DNA of 39,565 nucleotides from JBCBTD01 sp039818825 (GTDB lineage: Bacteria; Pseudomonadota; Alphaproteobacteria; Geminicoccales; Geminicoccaceae): contig JBCBTD010000040.1 of assembly GCA_039818825.1 (NCBI GenBank), forward strand, positions 1 to 39,565. Reading direction: 5' to 3'. The notes beneath the pieces were generated by a model. The model was not told the DNA's origin. It saw nothing but the letters and a program-made list of their open reading frames with translations, and searched no databases. Shown here one piece after another: positions 25,357-32,774 of the stretch. Each line of letters starts with the position of its first letter. Position 1 is the first letter of the stretch. Made by a program: the position numbers and the translations under genes.

Positions 25357-26352
25357 TCAGAGCTTTGCGACCCCGACCACAGCGCTCAACGGGCCCGCCA
25401 GCAGTGGCGCGGCCATCGCCACGACCTGTGGCAACTGGTCAGCGACGTCGAACGACAAGCCGCGAGCCTTCAGCCAAGCCGGGCGGATGTCGGTCGCTAC
25501 GGCAGTCGCGTCCATGACTTCGCCGGCAAGACGTCGAAGAACAACCGTCATCGGTACGTAGAAGCTGGCAATCATCGCGGTGAACGCGGTGCCCCAGAAC
25601 AAGGTCACGCCTTGCGCGAGGGCGGCCAGCGACGGAGCATGGGTCGGATCGCCGACCAGCGCCACCGCCCAGTGGGTCCAAGCGCCCATGTGGACCACAC
25701 CGGCCACCATGTAGACGGCAGCGATGGCCACCAGTTCGCGGAGCTGTCGAGCGCGCCTCGCCAGCGCGGCCTCGTCCCAACCGCCGACCGGTGGCAGAGC
25801 GCTCGCTGCCGCAGCGGTCAAAAACAGCGCCGGGACGATGCCGCTGGTGATGTTGATCACCGCGAGCACGACGTTGATCCCGTGCAGCTCGATCGGCGAC
25901 AACACCTCGGCCAGAGCCAACGCGCGGAACGTCACCTCGAACACCGCCAGCATCGGCAGGCCGAGTGCGTCGACCAAGGCCAGATGCGTGACGCCAAGCA
26001 CGACCAAGCATAGCGTGAGCAGCCTGAACGGCCGCAACGCACGGGCCACGACGCGGCTGCGAACGATGCGCCAAGCCGCAATGCTGCAGCCGACGGTCGC
26101 AGCAACGTGGAGAATGGCCGTCGCTGCCCAACTCAAGCCCGCGACCGTGATCGCCGCGCGAGCCTCCGAGCCCGGATCGGTCACGGGCCGGACAGCCAGA
26201 GCACGGCCGAACTCGCCATAGCCGGCGCCGACGATGTCGAACAGCAGGTTCGCCATGGCGAACACCAACAATGGCGGCAGCGCCCACCACAGCGCCTTGG
26301 TCTCCCCTGCCGTCAAGGCGCCGCTGCGCACGCGTCCGTCGACGCCAGGCAC
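25357..26352 (-). CDS. Unrecognised polytopic membrane protein
   Basis: I do not recognise this family. The 331-residue protein has about eight hydrophobic segments: a first helix ALPPLLVFAMANLLFDIVG, a pair around ITVAGLSWAATAILHVAATVGCSIAAW, then LLTLCLVVLGVTHLALVDALGLPML, VVLAVINITSGIVPALFLTAAAASAL, LVAIAAVYMVAGVVHMGAWTHWAVALVG, LFWGTAFTAMIASFYVPMTVVLRRL and a C-terminal VVAMAAPLLAGPLSAVVGVA. Conserved-looking polar residues inside helices include two His in VVHMGAWTHW and one in ILHVAA, which could bind haem, metal or protons (inference). The GTG at 26352 is preferred because GGGAG lies 7 bases before it; the frame stays open to 26418. It is divergent from the receiver gene and its stop lies 25 bases from the monooxygenase stop. 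Confidence 0.6.
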   Translation of the reverse strand: MPGVDGRVRSGALTAGETKALWWALPPLLVFAMANLLFDIVGAGYGEFGRALAVRPVTDPGSEARAAITVAGLSWAATAILHVAATVGCSIAAWRIVRSRVVARALRPFRLLTLCLVVLGVTHLALVDALGLPMLAVFEVTFRALALAEVLSPIELHGINVVLAVINITSGIVPALFLTAAAASALPPVGGWDEAALARRARQLRELVAIAAVYMVAGVVHMGAWTHWAVALVGDPTHAPSLAALAQGVTLFWGTAFTAMIASFYVPMTVVLRRLAGEVMDATAVATDIRPAWLKARGLSFDVADQLPQVVAMAAPLLAGPLSAVVGVAKL

Positions 26353-26499
26353 GTTCGTACTCCCGCTCACCGGATCAGAACCGATCTTCGAAGGATCACG
26401 CCCACGAGGGCAGCGCAAGGGTGACGGGACATTCAGGTTGTACGACCGCAGGTTCGGGCTGGCATTCGCTCCTTGTCCGCGTTATAGGAATTATATCTT

Positions 26500-26955
26500 A
26501 TGCAGCCATCGATCGACGCCGAGGAGATGCCGTTGCGCGTCCTGTATCTGGAAGACGATCCGATCGACGCCGAGGCGCTGCGCCGCGCGCTGGCACGGCT
26601 GCGCCCGGATTTGCAGTTGCGTGTCGCGACGGCACCGAGCGAGGCGCGCTCGGCGCTGGAGCAGACGACGCACGAGAGCGGCTTCGACGTCGTCGTGATC
26701 GACATCAGCCTGCCGGAGATGAACGGCTTCGATTTCCTCGAAGCAGCAGAGCGCGACGGCCTTCGCGGCAGGCGTCGCGTCGTCGTCTTCACCAGCTCGG
26801 AACACCGGCTGGACGTCCAGGCAGCGGCGCGAATCGGCGTCGACGACTACGTGACCAAAACGGCCGATCCCGCCTGCTTCGAGGTCCTGGTGCGTGCGCT
26901 CGATGCGACCCAGCGGCACGTCGCCGACGTCACAACACGTCCAGCGGCACCTTGA
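26500..26955 (+). CDS. Single-domain response regulator
   Basis: A 151-residue receiver domain with no output domain. Acidic pocket Asp19-Asp20 (YLEDDPID), phospho-acceptor Asp68 (VVIDISLPEMNGFDF), switch Thr/Ser in VVVFTSSEH near 98 and Lys120 in DYVTKTADP are all present. The FTSS plus DDYVTK pattern is common in Rcp1-like receivers paired with phytochrome-type or hybrid kinases; no kinase is visible here, so it probably serves in a phosphorelay encoded elsewhere. ATG 26500 has no ribosome site. A TTG at 26533, six bases after GAGGAG, would give an N-terminus just before RVLYLEDDP and may be the true start. Its last 26 bases overlap the convergent hydrolase gene. Confidence 0.85.
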   Translation: MQPSIDAEEMPLRVLYLEDDPIDAEALRRALARLRPDLQLRVATAPSEARSALEQTTHESGFDVVVIDISLPEMNGFDFLEAAERDGLRGRRRVVVFTSSEHRLDVQAAARIGVDDYVTKTADPACFEVLVRALDATQRHVADVTTRPAAP

Positions 26956-27793
26956 GATAGCGCGTGCCGTTGTCTTCGGCATCCGGCATGTGCCCGGCCC
27001 GCATGTTGACCTGGACCGAGGGGATCATCAGCCGCGGCATGCCTAGCTGCTCGTCGCGCGCAGTGCGCAAGGCGACGAAGCTCGCCTCGTCGACGCCACC
27101 ACCGACGTGCACGTTGTGGGCCTTCTCGGCACCGACGGTGGTTTCCCAAGCGAAATCGTCGCGGCCTGGCGCCTTGTAGTCATGACAGAGGAACAACCGG
27201 GTCGAGTCCGGCAACGCGAACAGTTTCTGGATCGATCGGTAGAGCAGGCGCGCATCCCCGCCGGGAAAGTCACACCGGGCCGTGCCGAAGTCGGGCATGA
27301 ACAGCGTATCGCCGACGAAGGCGGCATCGCCGATGACATAGGTGACGCAGGCGGGGGTGTGACCGGGCGTGTGGATCACCCGCGCCTCGTGGTTGCCGAT
27401 CGCAAAGCGATCGCCGTCGCCGAACAGCCGGTCGAACTGGCTGCCGTCACGCTGAAACTCGGTGCCGGCGTTGAAGACCTTGCCGAACACCTCCTGCACG
27501 GTGACGATCGCCGCGCCGATACCGAGTTGCCCACCGATCCGTTGCTTCAAGTAGGGCGCCGCTGAAAGATGGTCGGCGTGGACGTGGGTCTCCAGCAGCC
27601 ATTCGACCGTCAACTGCCGTTCGCCGACGAACGCGAGCACCCGGTCAGCCGAAGCCGTCGAGGTCCGGCCAGCTGCAGGGTCGTAGTCCAGCACCGAATC
27701 GACGATGGCGCAGCGATCGGTTCCGGGGATCACGGCCACGTAGCTGACGGTGTTCGTCGCCGCGTCGAAAAAGCCATGCACGTCCGGCTGCAT
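26930..27793 (-). CDS. Metallo-beta-lactamase-fold hydrolase, persulfide-dioxygenase-like
   Basis: A 287-residue MBL-fold metalloprotein most like ETHE1/Blh-type persulfide dioxygenases, which oxidise glutathione persulfide to sulfite. The metal motif H70-V-H72-A-D74-H75 (LETHVHADHLSA), His145 (IHTPGHTPAC), Asp162 (FVGDTLFMPDFG) and His204 (LFLCHDY) are present. TARCDFPGGDAR, just after the second metal site, matches the persulfide-dioxygenase block (usually G-R-x-D-F-Q-G-G-D) better than glyoxalase II. ATG 27793 is chosen because a strong GGGGGAGGG lies upstream; a start at 27841 would bury this site. An ArsR repressor with the SqrR-type cysteine pair and a DUF442 gene lie within 6 kb. Glyoxalase II-like activity is the main alternative. 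Confidence 0.82.
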   Translation of the reverse strand: MQPDVHGFFDAATNTVSYVAVIPGTDRCAIVDSVLDYDPAAGRTSTASADRVLAFVGERQLTVEWLLETHVHADHLSAAPYLKQRIGGQLGIGAAIVTVQEVFGKVFNAGTEFQRDGSQFDRLFGDGDRFAIGNHEARVIHTPGHTPACVTYVIGDAAFVGDTLFMPDFGTARCDFPGGDARLLYRSIQKLFALPDSTRLFLCHDYKAPGRDDFAWETTVGAEKAHNVHVGGGVDEASFVALRTARDEQLGMPRLMIPSVQVNMRAGHMPDAEDNGTRYLKVPLDVL

Positions 27794-27877
27794 GTAACGC
27801 CCTCCCCCGTGATCGGCGGCGCCGGCCAACTCATGCACCATTTTGGGCTACCGCAGTGGACCGTCAATCTCGCAGAT

Positions 27878-27900
27878 GCCGGGCCACTCTCCAGCCCGGC
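27878..27900 (-). terminator. Stem-loop after the alpha/beta hydrolase gene
   Basis: A 7-bp GC stem (GCCGGGC / GCCCGGC) with a 9-base loop lies 17 bases past the hydrolase stop on the minus strand. No T-run follows, so it may be an attenuating structure rather than an efficient terminator. Confidence 0.35.
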
Positions 27901-27916
27901 GCCCGGGGGCTGACGG

Positions 27917-28774
27917 TCAGCGTCTGAGCCACCGCCTCACCGTCAACACCTGATCCGGCGACACCAATGCCGGCGCATGGCCGACGCCATCGAACGTCAC
28001 CACTTCGGCTCTCGGACCGCGTGTCGTCATCTCCATTGCGACGCTCAGCGGCAGCACGATGCTTTCGGCACCGCGAAGCACCAACGTGGGCACGGTGATC
28101 TGGTCCCAGAGTGACCAGAGATCGATGTCGTCTTCGGCAAGATCGGCGTAGGGCGCTTTGATGCCTGGATCGTAGTTCAGTCGCCACCCGTCTGCAGCCT
28201 CGAACGCGCCGGTCTTCGCCATGTCTCGCCAAGTGGCGTCCGACAACGGGCCGAACGTGGCATGCACGACGCGCAAGTGGCGCTCGACCGCCTCCAGGTC
28301 CTCGAAAACGAAATCTTGGCTGACGTAGGCCTTGATCTGCAGCAGCGCTTGGCGTGGCACCAAGGGGCCGACGTCGTTCAGTACCAAGCGTTGCATCGGC
28401 GGCTGTTCCGACGCCGCGAGCACCATGCCGATGAGCCCGCCCATCGACGTGCCGACCCAGTCGACGTCGTGTAGCTCCATCAGCGTGAGGAAGTGCGCCA
28501 AATGAGCCGCGTAGACTGGGACGGCGTATCCGGCCGGGTCGCTCAGCCAAGAGCTGCGACCCCGCCCGACCACGTCCACCGCGATGACCCGGGCACCGTG
28601 GCTGGAGAGATCTGCTGCCAGGACGTCGAAGTCGTGGGCGTTGCGCGTCAACCCGTGGACGCAGAGTATCGTCTGCTCGCTCCCCGGATCGCCCCAGTCG
28701 TAGTAGCCCATGCTGACGTCGTCGAACGGTGCGCCGAGCGGCAGCAACCGGGCGACGCAGCCGGGCGACGTCAC
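27917..28774 (-). CDS. Alpha/beta-fold hydrolase
   Basis: A 285-residue esterase-like hydrolase of the abhydrolase_1 type. The oxyanion segment ILCVHGLTRN starts near 36, the nucleophile elbow is VGTSMGG with Ser110, and the catalytic His is His266 in DGVGHAPAL. The acid is less clear: TLVLRGAESIVLP has Ile where many relatives have Asp (normally S-D-x-L), with Glu just before the Ser. Helices 150-210 form a lid-like region. The GTG at 28774 is the natural start because it shares GTGA with the stop of the upstream small exported protein gene; longer frames upstream read through that gene. No signal peptide. Substrate unknown. Confidence 0.83.
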   Translation of the reverse strand: MTSPGCVARLLPLGAPFDDVSMGYYDWGDPGSEQTILCVHGLTRNAHDFDVLAADLSSHGARVIAVDVVGRGRSSWLSDPAGYAVPVYAAHLAHFLTLMELHDVDWVGTSMGGLIGMVLAASEQPPMQRLVLNDVGPLVPRQALLQIKAYVSQDFVFEDLEAVERHLRVVHATFGPLSDATWRDMAKTGAFEAADGWRLNYDPGIKAPYADLAEDDIDLWSLWDQITVPTLVLRGAESIVLPLSVAMEMTTRGPRAEVVTFDGVGHAPALVSPDQVLTVRRWLRR

Positions 28775-29208
28775 CGGAAGAACTCGACGCTGAGCGTCGA
28801 CAACTCCAAGGCGGCGAGGCAGGCAGCGGCTTCGAAAGGTGGGCAGGTGACGACGTCGTTCAGCAGCACCCGTTCGATCTGGGCGCACTCCACGTCGGCG
28901 AGATCGAAGGTCTTGACCAGAGTCTTCTCGGCGGCGACGGGCGCCAGCTCGACCCGGTAGCGGCTGCCGATCACGCCTTGGCTCTGGAACGTGACGAGGT
29001 CGACGTCGAGACTCTCCAAATCGGCACCACTGTCGTTGCGGATCACGATGTACGCGCGGCACGAGGCGTCGACTTGCTCCAGCTTGTTCAGCTCGAGCCC
29101 GATCGCGCCCGGTCCCGCCGGTGGTTCTTCTTGGGCCGACAGACCGGCCGGCATCGCCATCGACAGCCAGATCGCCGCCACGGCGGCGCCCCAGTGGCTC
29201 GTTCCCAC
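28771..29208 (-). CDS. Small exported protein of unknown function
   Basis: A 145-residue protein with a signal peptide (GAAVAAIWLSMAMPAGLSAQE, cleavage near residue 25) and a compact beta-rich mature part. GLELNKLEQVDASCRAYIVIRN opens the mature domain, DLVTFQSQGVIG and ELAPVAAEKTLVKTFDL follow, and C-terminal cysteines are found in DVECAQIERVLLND, TCPPF and AACLAAL. Four mature cysteines suggest disulfides in the periplasm. It resembles hypothetical, often Tat-annotated alphaproteobacterial proteins beginning 'L-N-K-L-E-x-x-x-x-x-C-R'; no function is known to me. It is translationally coupled (GTGA) to the alpha/beta hydrolase gene. Confidence 0.7.
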   Translation of the reverse strand: MGTSHWGAAVAAIWLSMAMPAGLSAQEEPPAGPGAIGLELNKLEQVDASCRAYIVIRNDSGADLESLDVDLVTFQSQGVIGSRYRVELAPVAAEKTLVKTFDLADVECAQIERVLLNDVVTCPPFEAAACLAALELSTLSVEFFR

Positions 29209-29286
29209 GCCTCTCTCCCGTTCACTGCCGATGTCGCGTAGCGCACCCCGAACCTGGCAAGCAAGCGCGACGATGTGCTCCGCAAT

Positions 29287-29796
29287 TCACCCGAGCGACA
29301 GCTCCATCATGCGGACGACCTTCCCGTTCCGCGGATCCTGCATGGAACGCAGCCCCTCGAAGCCCATCGCTTCGTGGAACGCCAGTGAACTGGGGTTCGG
29401 CGGGACCTCGTTCACCTCGCACACGACCCGCGGCAGACCCATCGCCCGCGCGGCGCGCACGACGTCGTCGTAGAGCGCCCGACCGACGCCGGTGCCACGA
29501 GCTTCGCCAGCGACGATCACACGGTCGACGTAGAGAAAGGCGACGCCGGAGTTGTCGAACCAGCGATAGTTCGGGCTGTCGTACGCCCGCCCCGGCAGCA
29601 ACGCGACGACCGTACCGAGCACGGCGTCGGCGCGCACCGCGACGCGCGCCAGATCGGCGACGTCGACGAGTTGATCGAGGTCAACCGCTTCGAGCTCACC
29701 GACGGCCGGCGTCGACGCCGCGTTCATTGCGAGGACGGCGCGCATATCCTCCGGCTGCAAGCTGCGAATGCGAAAGCTCTTCCCGGTGGCACTCAT
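29287..29796 (-). CDS. GNAT-family N-acetyltransferase
   Basis: A 169-residue GNAT enzyme that would transfer an acetyl group from acetyl-CoA. RIRSLQPEDMRAVLAMNAAS opens the fold, FLYVDRVIVAGEARGTGVGRALYDDVVRAAR carries the CoA pyrophosphate-binding R-G-x-G-x-G-R/A motif near 95-115, and CEVNEVPPNPSSLAFHEAMGFEGL is the conserved N-x-x-S-x-x-F-x-x-x-x-G-F end. Substrate not predictable. Its ATG at 29796 overlaps the stop of the iron alcohol dehydrogenase gene by four bases (ATGA), so both are probably made from one transcript. Confidence 0.88.
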   Translation of the reverse strand: MSATGKSFRIRSLQPEDMRAVLAMNAASTPAVGELEAVDLDQLVDVADLARVAVRADAVLGTVVALLPGRAYDSPNYRWFDNSGVAFLYVDRVIVAGEARGTGVGRALYDDVVRAARAMGLPRVVCEVNEVPPNPSSLAFHEAMGFEGLRSMQDPRNGKVVRMMELSLG

Positions 29797-30929
29797 CCGC
29801 CGAAGCTCGCCCGTAGCATCGAACGATAGTCGGCGACGGTCGCCGGTCGAGCGTTCGTCGGATGTGTATGGTCCAGAGGCGCGGCCGCCGCGACGTCGTC
29901 CAGCACCGCCTCCGCAACGCCCATGGCCGCCAACGTCGAAGGTAACCCAAGCCCTGCCGAGAAGGAGGCCGCCCAGTCCGCGACGTCCCCGGTCTCGTCG
30001 AGGCCGATGACCTGGCGCAGCCGCCGGAGCCGATGACCGATCGTCGGCTCGTTGAACCGCAGAACCGCGGGCAGCAGCACGGCATTCAGCGTGCCGTGGT
30101 GCAACGACACTCCCGGCAACGCCCCCAGCGGGTGGGACAACGCATGGACGGCACCGAGGCCCTTTTGGAACGCCATTGCGCCTTCCATGGCCGCGATCGC
30201 CATGGCCATCCGGGCGTCGCGGTCGTGTCCGTCCCGAACCGCTCGCGGCAGCGCCCGTACCGCACGATAGAGGCCGTCCATGGCGATCGCCTCCGCCGGC
30301 GGGTTGAACGCCGGCGCGGTGAACGTCTCGATGCAGTGGCTTACCGCGTCCATGCCGGTTCCGGCCGTCAGCAGCGGCGGCATGTCCAAGGTGAGGTCGG
30401 GGTCGACGATGGCCAGCTTGGGAATCAAGTGCGGGCTGAGCAGCGCTAGCTTGCGACCGTCGTCGAGGACGATGACCGCCCCCCGGCCCACTTCCGAACC
30501 CGTCCCAGCCGTCGTCGGTATCGCGATCAGCGGCGGCAGATCGGCGGTGATCCGCGCCATTCCCCCCTCGATCGCCACGTAGTCCGCCACCCGGCCGCTC
30601 TGCCGCGCGATCAGGCCAGCGGTCTTGGCGAGGTCCATCGCCGATCCGCCGCCGAGCGCGATGATGCCGTCGGCAACGGAGATGGTGAAGCGCTCGGCGC
30701 AAGCGTGGACCGCTCGTTCCGTCGGGTTGGGCGGCGTTTCGTCGAAGATCTCCGCAGGCACGACGTTGCCGAGACGGTCAGTGACCTTGCGCAACAAACC
30801 GGCGCCGACGACTCCTTGATCGGTAACGATCAACGGCCGGCGCACGCCCTGTCGCTCCAGGGCGTCGCGCAGGCCGTCGAGGGCGCCGAAGTCGAGCTGG
30901 ATGGTCGTCAGATAGCTTATTGCCGGCAT
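29793..30929 (-). CDS. Iron-containing (group III) alcohol dehydrogenase
   Basis: A 378-residue NAD(P)-dependent dehydrogenase of the FucO/AdhB class. The nucleotide-binding GGGSAMDLAKT is at 93-103, IPTTAGTGSEVGRGAVI around 137-154, and metal ligands are Asp194 and His198 (GMDAVSHCIE), His262 (AVHALSHPLGA) and His278 (LHHGTLNA), all as in FucO. Substrate unclear; related genes act on 4-hydroxybutyrate, maleylacetate, lactaldehyde or simple alcohols. GTGAGGCGG precedes the ATG. The 262 bases upstream contain the DUF442 terminator and probably the promoter of this two-gene unit. Confidence 0.93.
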   Translation of the reverse strand: MPAISYLTTIQLDFGALDGLRDALERQGVRRPLIVTDQGVVGAGLLRKVTDRLGNVVPAEIFDETPPNPTERAVHACAERFTISVADGIIALGGGSAMDLAKTAGLIARQSGRVADYVAIEGGMARITADLPPLIAIPTTAGTGSEVGRGAVIVLDDGRKLALLSPHLIPKLAIVDPDLTLDMPPLLTAGTGMDAVSHCIETFTAPAFNPPAEAIAMDGLYRAVRALPRAVRDGHDRDARMAMAIAAMEGAMAFQKGLGAVHALSHPLGALPGVSLHHGTLNAVLLPAVLRFNEPTIGHRLRRLRQVIGLDETGDVADWAASFSAGLGLPSTLAAMGVAEAVLDDVAAAAPLDHTHPTNARPATVADYRSMLRASFGG

Positions 30930-31040
30930 GGTCTACGCCCGCCTCACCCCGGTGTCGCGAGAACCCATGATGCGGCCAGCCTGGGGATCAGCGCAACCGA
31001 ACCGTCGACCGGGCACGGCCGCCACACTGCCCTGCCAGTG

Positions 31041-31076
31041 AGACAAAGCGCGCCGGGTCCGGAGACCACGGCGCGC
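31041..31076 (-). terminator. Rho-independent terminator of the DUF442 gene
   Basis: A 12-bp GC-rich stem (31048-31059 with 31064-31076, one bulged A at 31068) closed by tetraloop CGGA, followed on the minus strand by TTTGTCT. It lies about 115 bases past the DUF442 stop, and is the best intrinsic terminator in the window. Confidence 0.65.
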
Positions 31077-31191
31077 AATAGGGGAGGCTGTACTCTCTCG
31101 CGGGAACAGGACACCGGCTCCCACGGCGTCCCTGATGAACGAGCATAGCTCATGTCGCTGAACGGGAACCGAACGGCGGCAGTGGCCAACC

Positions 31192-31614
31192 TCAGCGCCG
31201 GCGCATTGCCGCCAGCTGATCGCCGATGCCACTGACGTCGTAACCAGCCGACGCGGCTGCCTCGACGATCGTTTCGCCGTCGACGTCCGGCGCGCTGGCG
31301 AACGCCCAGAGGAACGTGCTGCGCGTTCCAGATCGACAATAGGCAAGGATCGGCTGCTCCACCTCGCCCATCAGCGCGCGCAACGCCTGCACGGTCTCCA
31401 TCGTCAGCTGGCCGTTCACCACCGGCAGATAGTGATAGGCCAAGCCGGCACTCTTGGCCGCATCCCGTGCCGCAGCGTGCGAAAGCTGGTCAGCCGCCTC
31501 ACCGTCCGGACGGTTGTTGATGATCGTCCTGATCCCGGCTGCAGCGGCTGCAGGAAAGTCGTCGTGGCGAAGTTGTGGCGCGACGTAGAAACCGTCGACG
31601 AGGGCTTTGAACAC
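31192..31614 (-). CDS. DUF442/TIGR01244 sulfurtransferase-phosphatase-like protein
   Basis: A 140-residue protein of the family annotated 'TIGR01244 sulfur transferase' (DUF442), with a dual-specificity-phosphatase/rhodanese-like active loop: Cys93-Arg-Ser-Gly-Thr-Arg98 in ILAYCRSGTRSTFLWA. GFYVAPQL, then IRTIINNRPDGE and YHYLPVVNGQLT are the conserved blocks. In several alphaproteobacteria this domain is fused or adjacent to a persulfide dioxygenase (Blh), which points to persulfide chemistry; here the dioxygenase-like gene is 3.4 kb away. Start is GTG 31614, with AGGAGG nine bases upstream; the longer open frame to 31743 reads back into a hairpin and looks non-coding. Confidence 0.88.
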   Translation of the reverse strand: MFKALVDGFYVAPQLRHDDFPAAAAAGIRTIINNRPDGEAADQLSHAAARDAAKSAGLAYHYLPVVNGQLTMETVQALRALMGEVEQPILAYCRSGTRSTFLWAFASAPDVDGETIVEAAASAGYDVSGIGDQLAAMRRR

Positions 31615-31668
31615 GATGGCTGGCCTCCTGACACAAGCCTCGATTCGGCGGGACCGGACGACTAGCCT

Positions 31669-31704
31669 GCGGCAGCCGCCGGCGCAAGCCCGCGCGGCTG
31701 CCGC
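31669..31704. promoter_or_regulatory. 10-bp stem-loop in the DUF442 upstream region
   Basis: GCGGCAGCCG (31669-31678) and CGGCTGCCGC (31695-31704) are perfect inverted copies with a 16-base spacer. The structure lies 55-90 bases before the DUF442 start codon and could fold in its leader RNA or be a protein-binding site. Confidence 0.4.
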
Positions 31705-31724
31705 ACCGGCGTCCCCGCGCCCGC

Positions 31725-31774
31725 ACGCCTGATAGGCCACCACGGCGACGCCGCCGCGGTGGCCTATCAGGCGT
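31725..31774. repeat. Near-perfect 23-bp inverted repeat between divergent genes
   Basis: Arms 31725-31747 and 31752-31774 match at 22 of 23 positions (only A42/C57 of the 317xx numbering fails) around the 4-base spacer ACGC. Each arm reads outward as GTGGCCTATCAGGC. It lies between the DUF442 gene (minus) and the dehydratase gene (plus), about 110 bases from the first and 56 from the second. It has no T-run on either side, so it is not an ordinary terminator. Confidence 0.8.
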
Positions 31775-31829
31775 TGACCTCGGCATCCGATCCGATCAGC
31801 TTGCGGCCCGCTCGACGGGAGATGACGGC

Positions 31830-32774
31830 TTGCAGGCGCCAGACGAAACCGCCGTCCGAGAAGCCGAACAGCGGATCGCCGGACACGTCCGACGGACGCC
31901 GACGCTCGAACTTGCCGCTGGCGAGATGGGTTCGGCCGCCCTGGTCCTGAAGCTGGAGCACCTGCAACACACAGGTTCGTTCAAGCCGCGCGGCGCGTTC
32001 AACACCTTGCTCGGTGCGGCGCTACCGCCTGGTGGTGTGATTTGCGCATCGGGTGGCAACCATGGCATCGCGGTGGCTTACGCGGCCAAGGCACTGGGTG
32101 TGCCGGCGGAAGTGTTCCTGCCGCTCAGCTCGTCGCCCGTGAAAGTGAAGCTGCTGCGCGCACTGGGTGCGACGGTTCGCCAGATCGGCTCCGTCTACGC
32201 CGAGGCCCTGACCGCAATGCGGGAGCGGCAGGCGGCGACGGGTGCGCTGGAGGTCCACGCCTACGACCAGCCGGCGACCGTCGCCGGACAGGGAACGCTG
32301 TTCCTCGAATGGCTGGAACAAGCACCCGACATGACGACCTTGCTCGTCGCCGTCGGCGGCGGCGGCTTGATGGGTGGGGCACTTGCTGCTTTGGGCGATC
32401 GGGTCAAGCTGGTTGCGGTCGAACCGCGCCACGCACCGACCCTGGCCGAAGCTCTGGACGCGGGCGAGCCGGTCGACGTCGAGGTGAGCGGCATCGCCGG
32501 CGACAGCTTGGGCGCCCGGCGGATCGGCAACATCGGCTTCGAGCTGGTCAGGCGCTTCGGGCTGATGAACTGCACGGTCGGTGATGACGAGATCCGCGCC
32601 GCGCAGCATTGGCTGTGGGCGCACGCGCGGATCGTCAGCGAACCCGGCGGCGCAACGGCGCTCGCCGCCTTGCTCTCGGGCGCCTACAAGCCGGTGCCGG
32701 ACGAGCGGGTCGGCGTGCTGATCTGTGGCGGCAACGCCGACCTGCAGAGCCTCGCGATCCAACCGCCCACCTAG
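31830..32774 (+). CDS. PLP-dependent serine/threonine dehydratase-like enzyme
   Basis: A 314-residue fold-type II PLP enzyme of the threonine/serine dehydratase or serine racemase group. The PLP lysine is Lys52 in HTGSFKPRGA, the phosphate-side loop is CASGGNHGIAVAYAA, and the PLP phosphate-binding glycine loop is VAVGGGGLMGG. No C-terminal ACT regulatory domain follows, so it is the short catabolic type. The start is TTG 31830, preceded by GGGAG at 8 bases; an ATG at 31822 is out of frame. Its stop overlaps that of the ArsR gene, sharing CTAG. Substrate specificity (threonine, serine, hydroxyaspartate) cannot be fixed. Confidence 0.9.
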   Translation: MQAPDETAVREAEQRIAGHVRRTPTLELAAGEMGSAALVLKLEHLQHTGSFKPRGAFNTLLGAALPPGGVICASGGNHGIAVAYAAKALGVPAEVFLPLSSSPVKVKLLRALGATVRQIGSVYAEALTAMRERQAATGALEVHAYDQPATVAGQGTLFLEWLEQAPDMTTLLVAVGGGGLMGGALAALGDRVKLVAVEPRHAPTLAEALDAGEPVDVEVSGIAGDSLGARRIGNIGFELVRRFGLMNCTVGDDEIRAAQHWLWAHARIVSEPGGATALAALLSGAYKPVPDERVGVLICGGNADLQSLAIQPPT

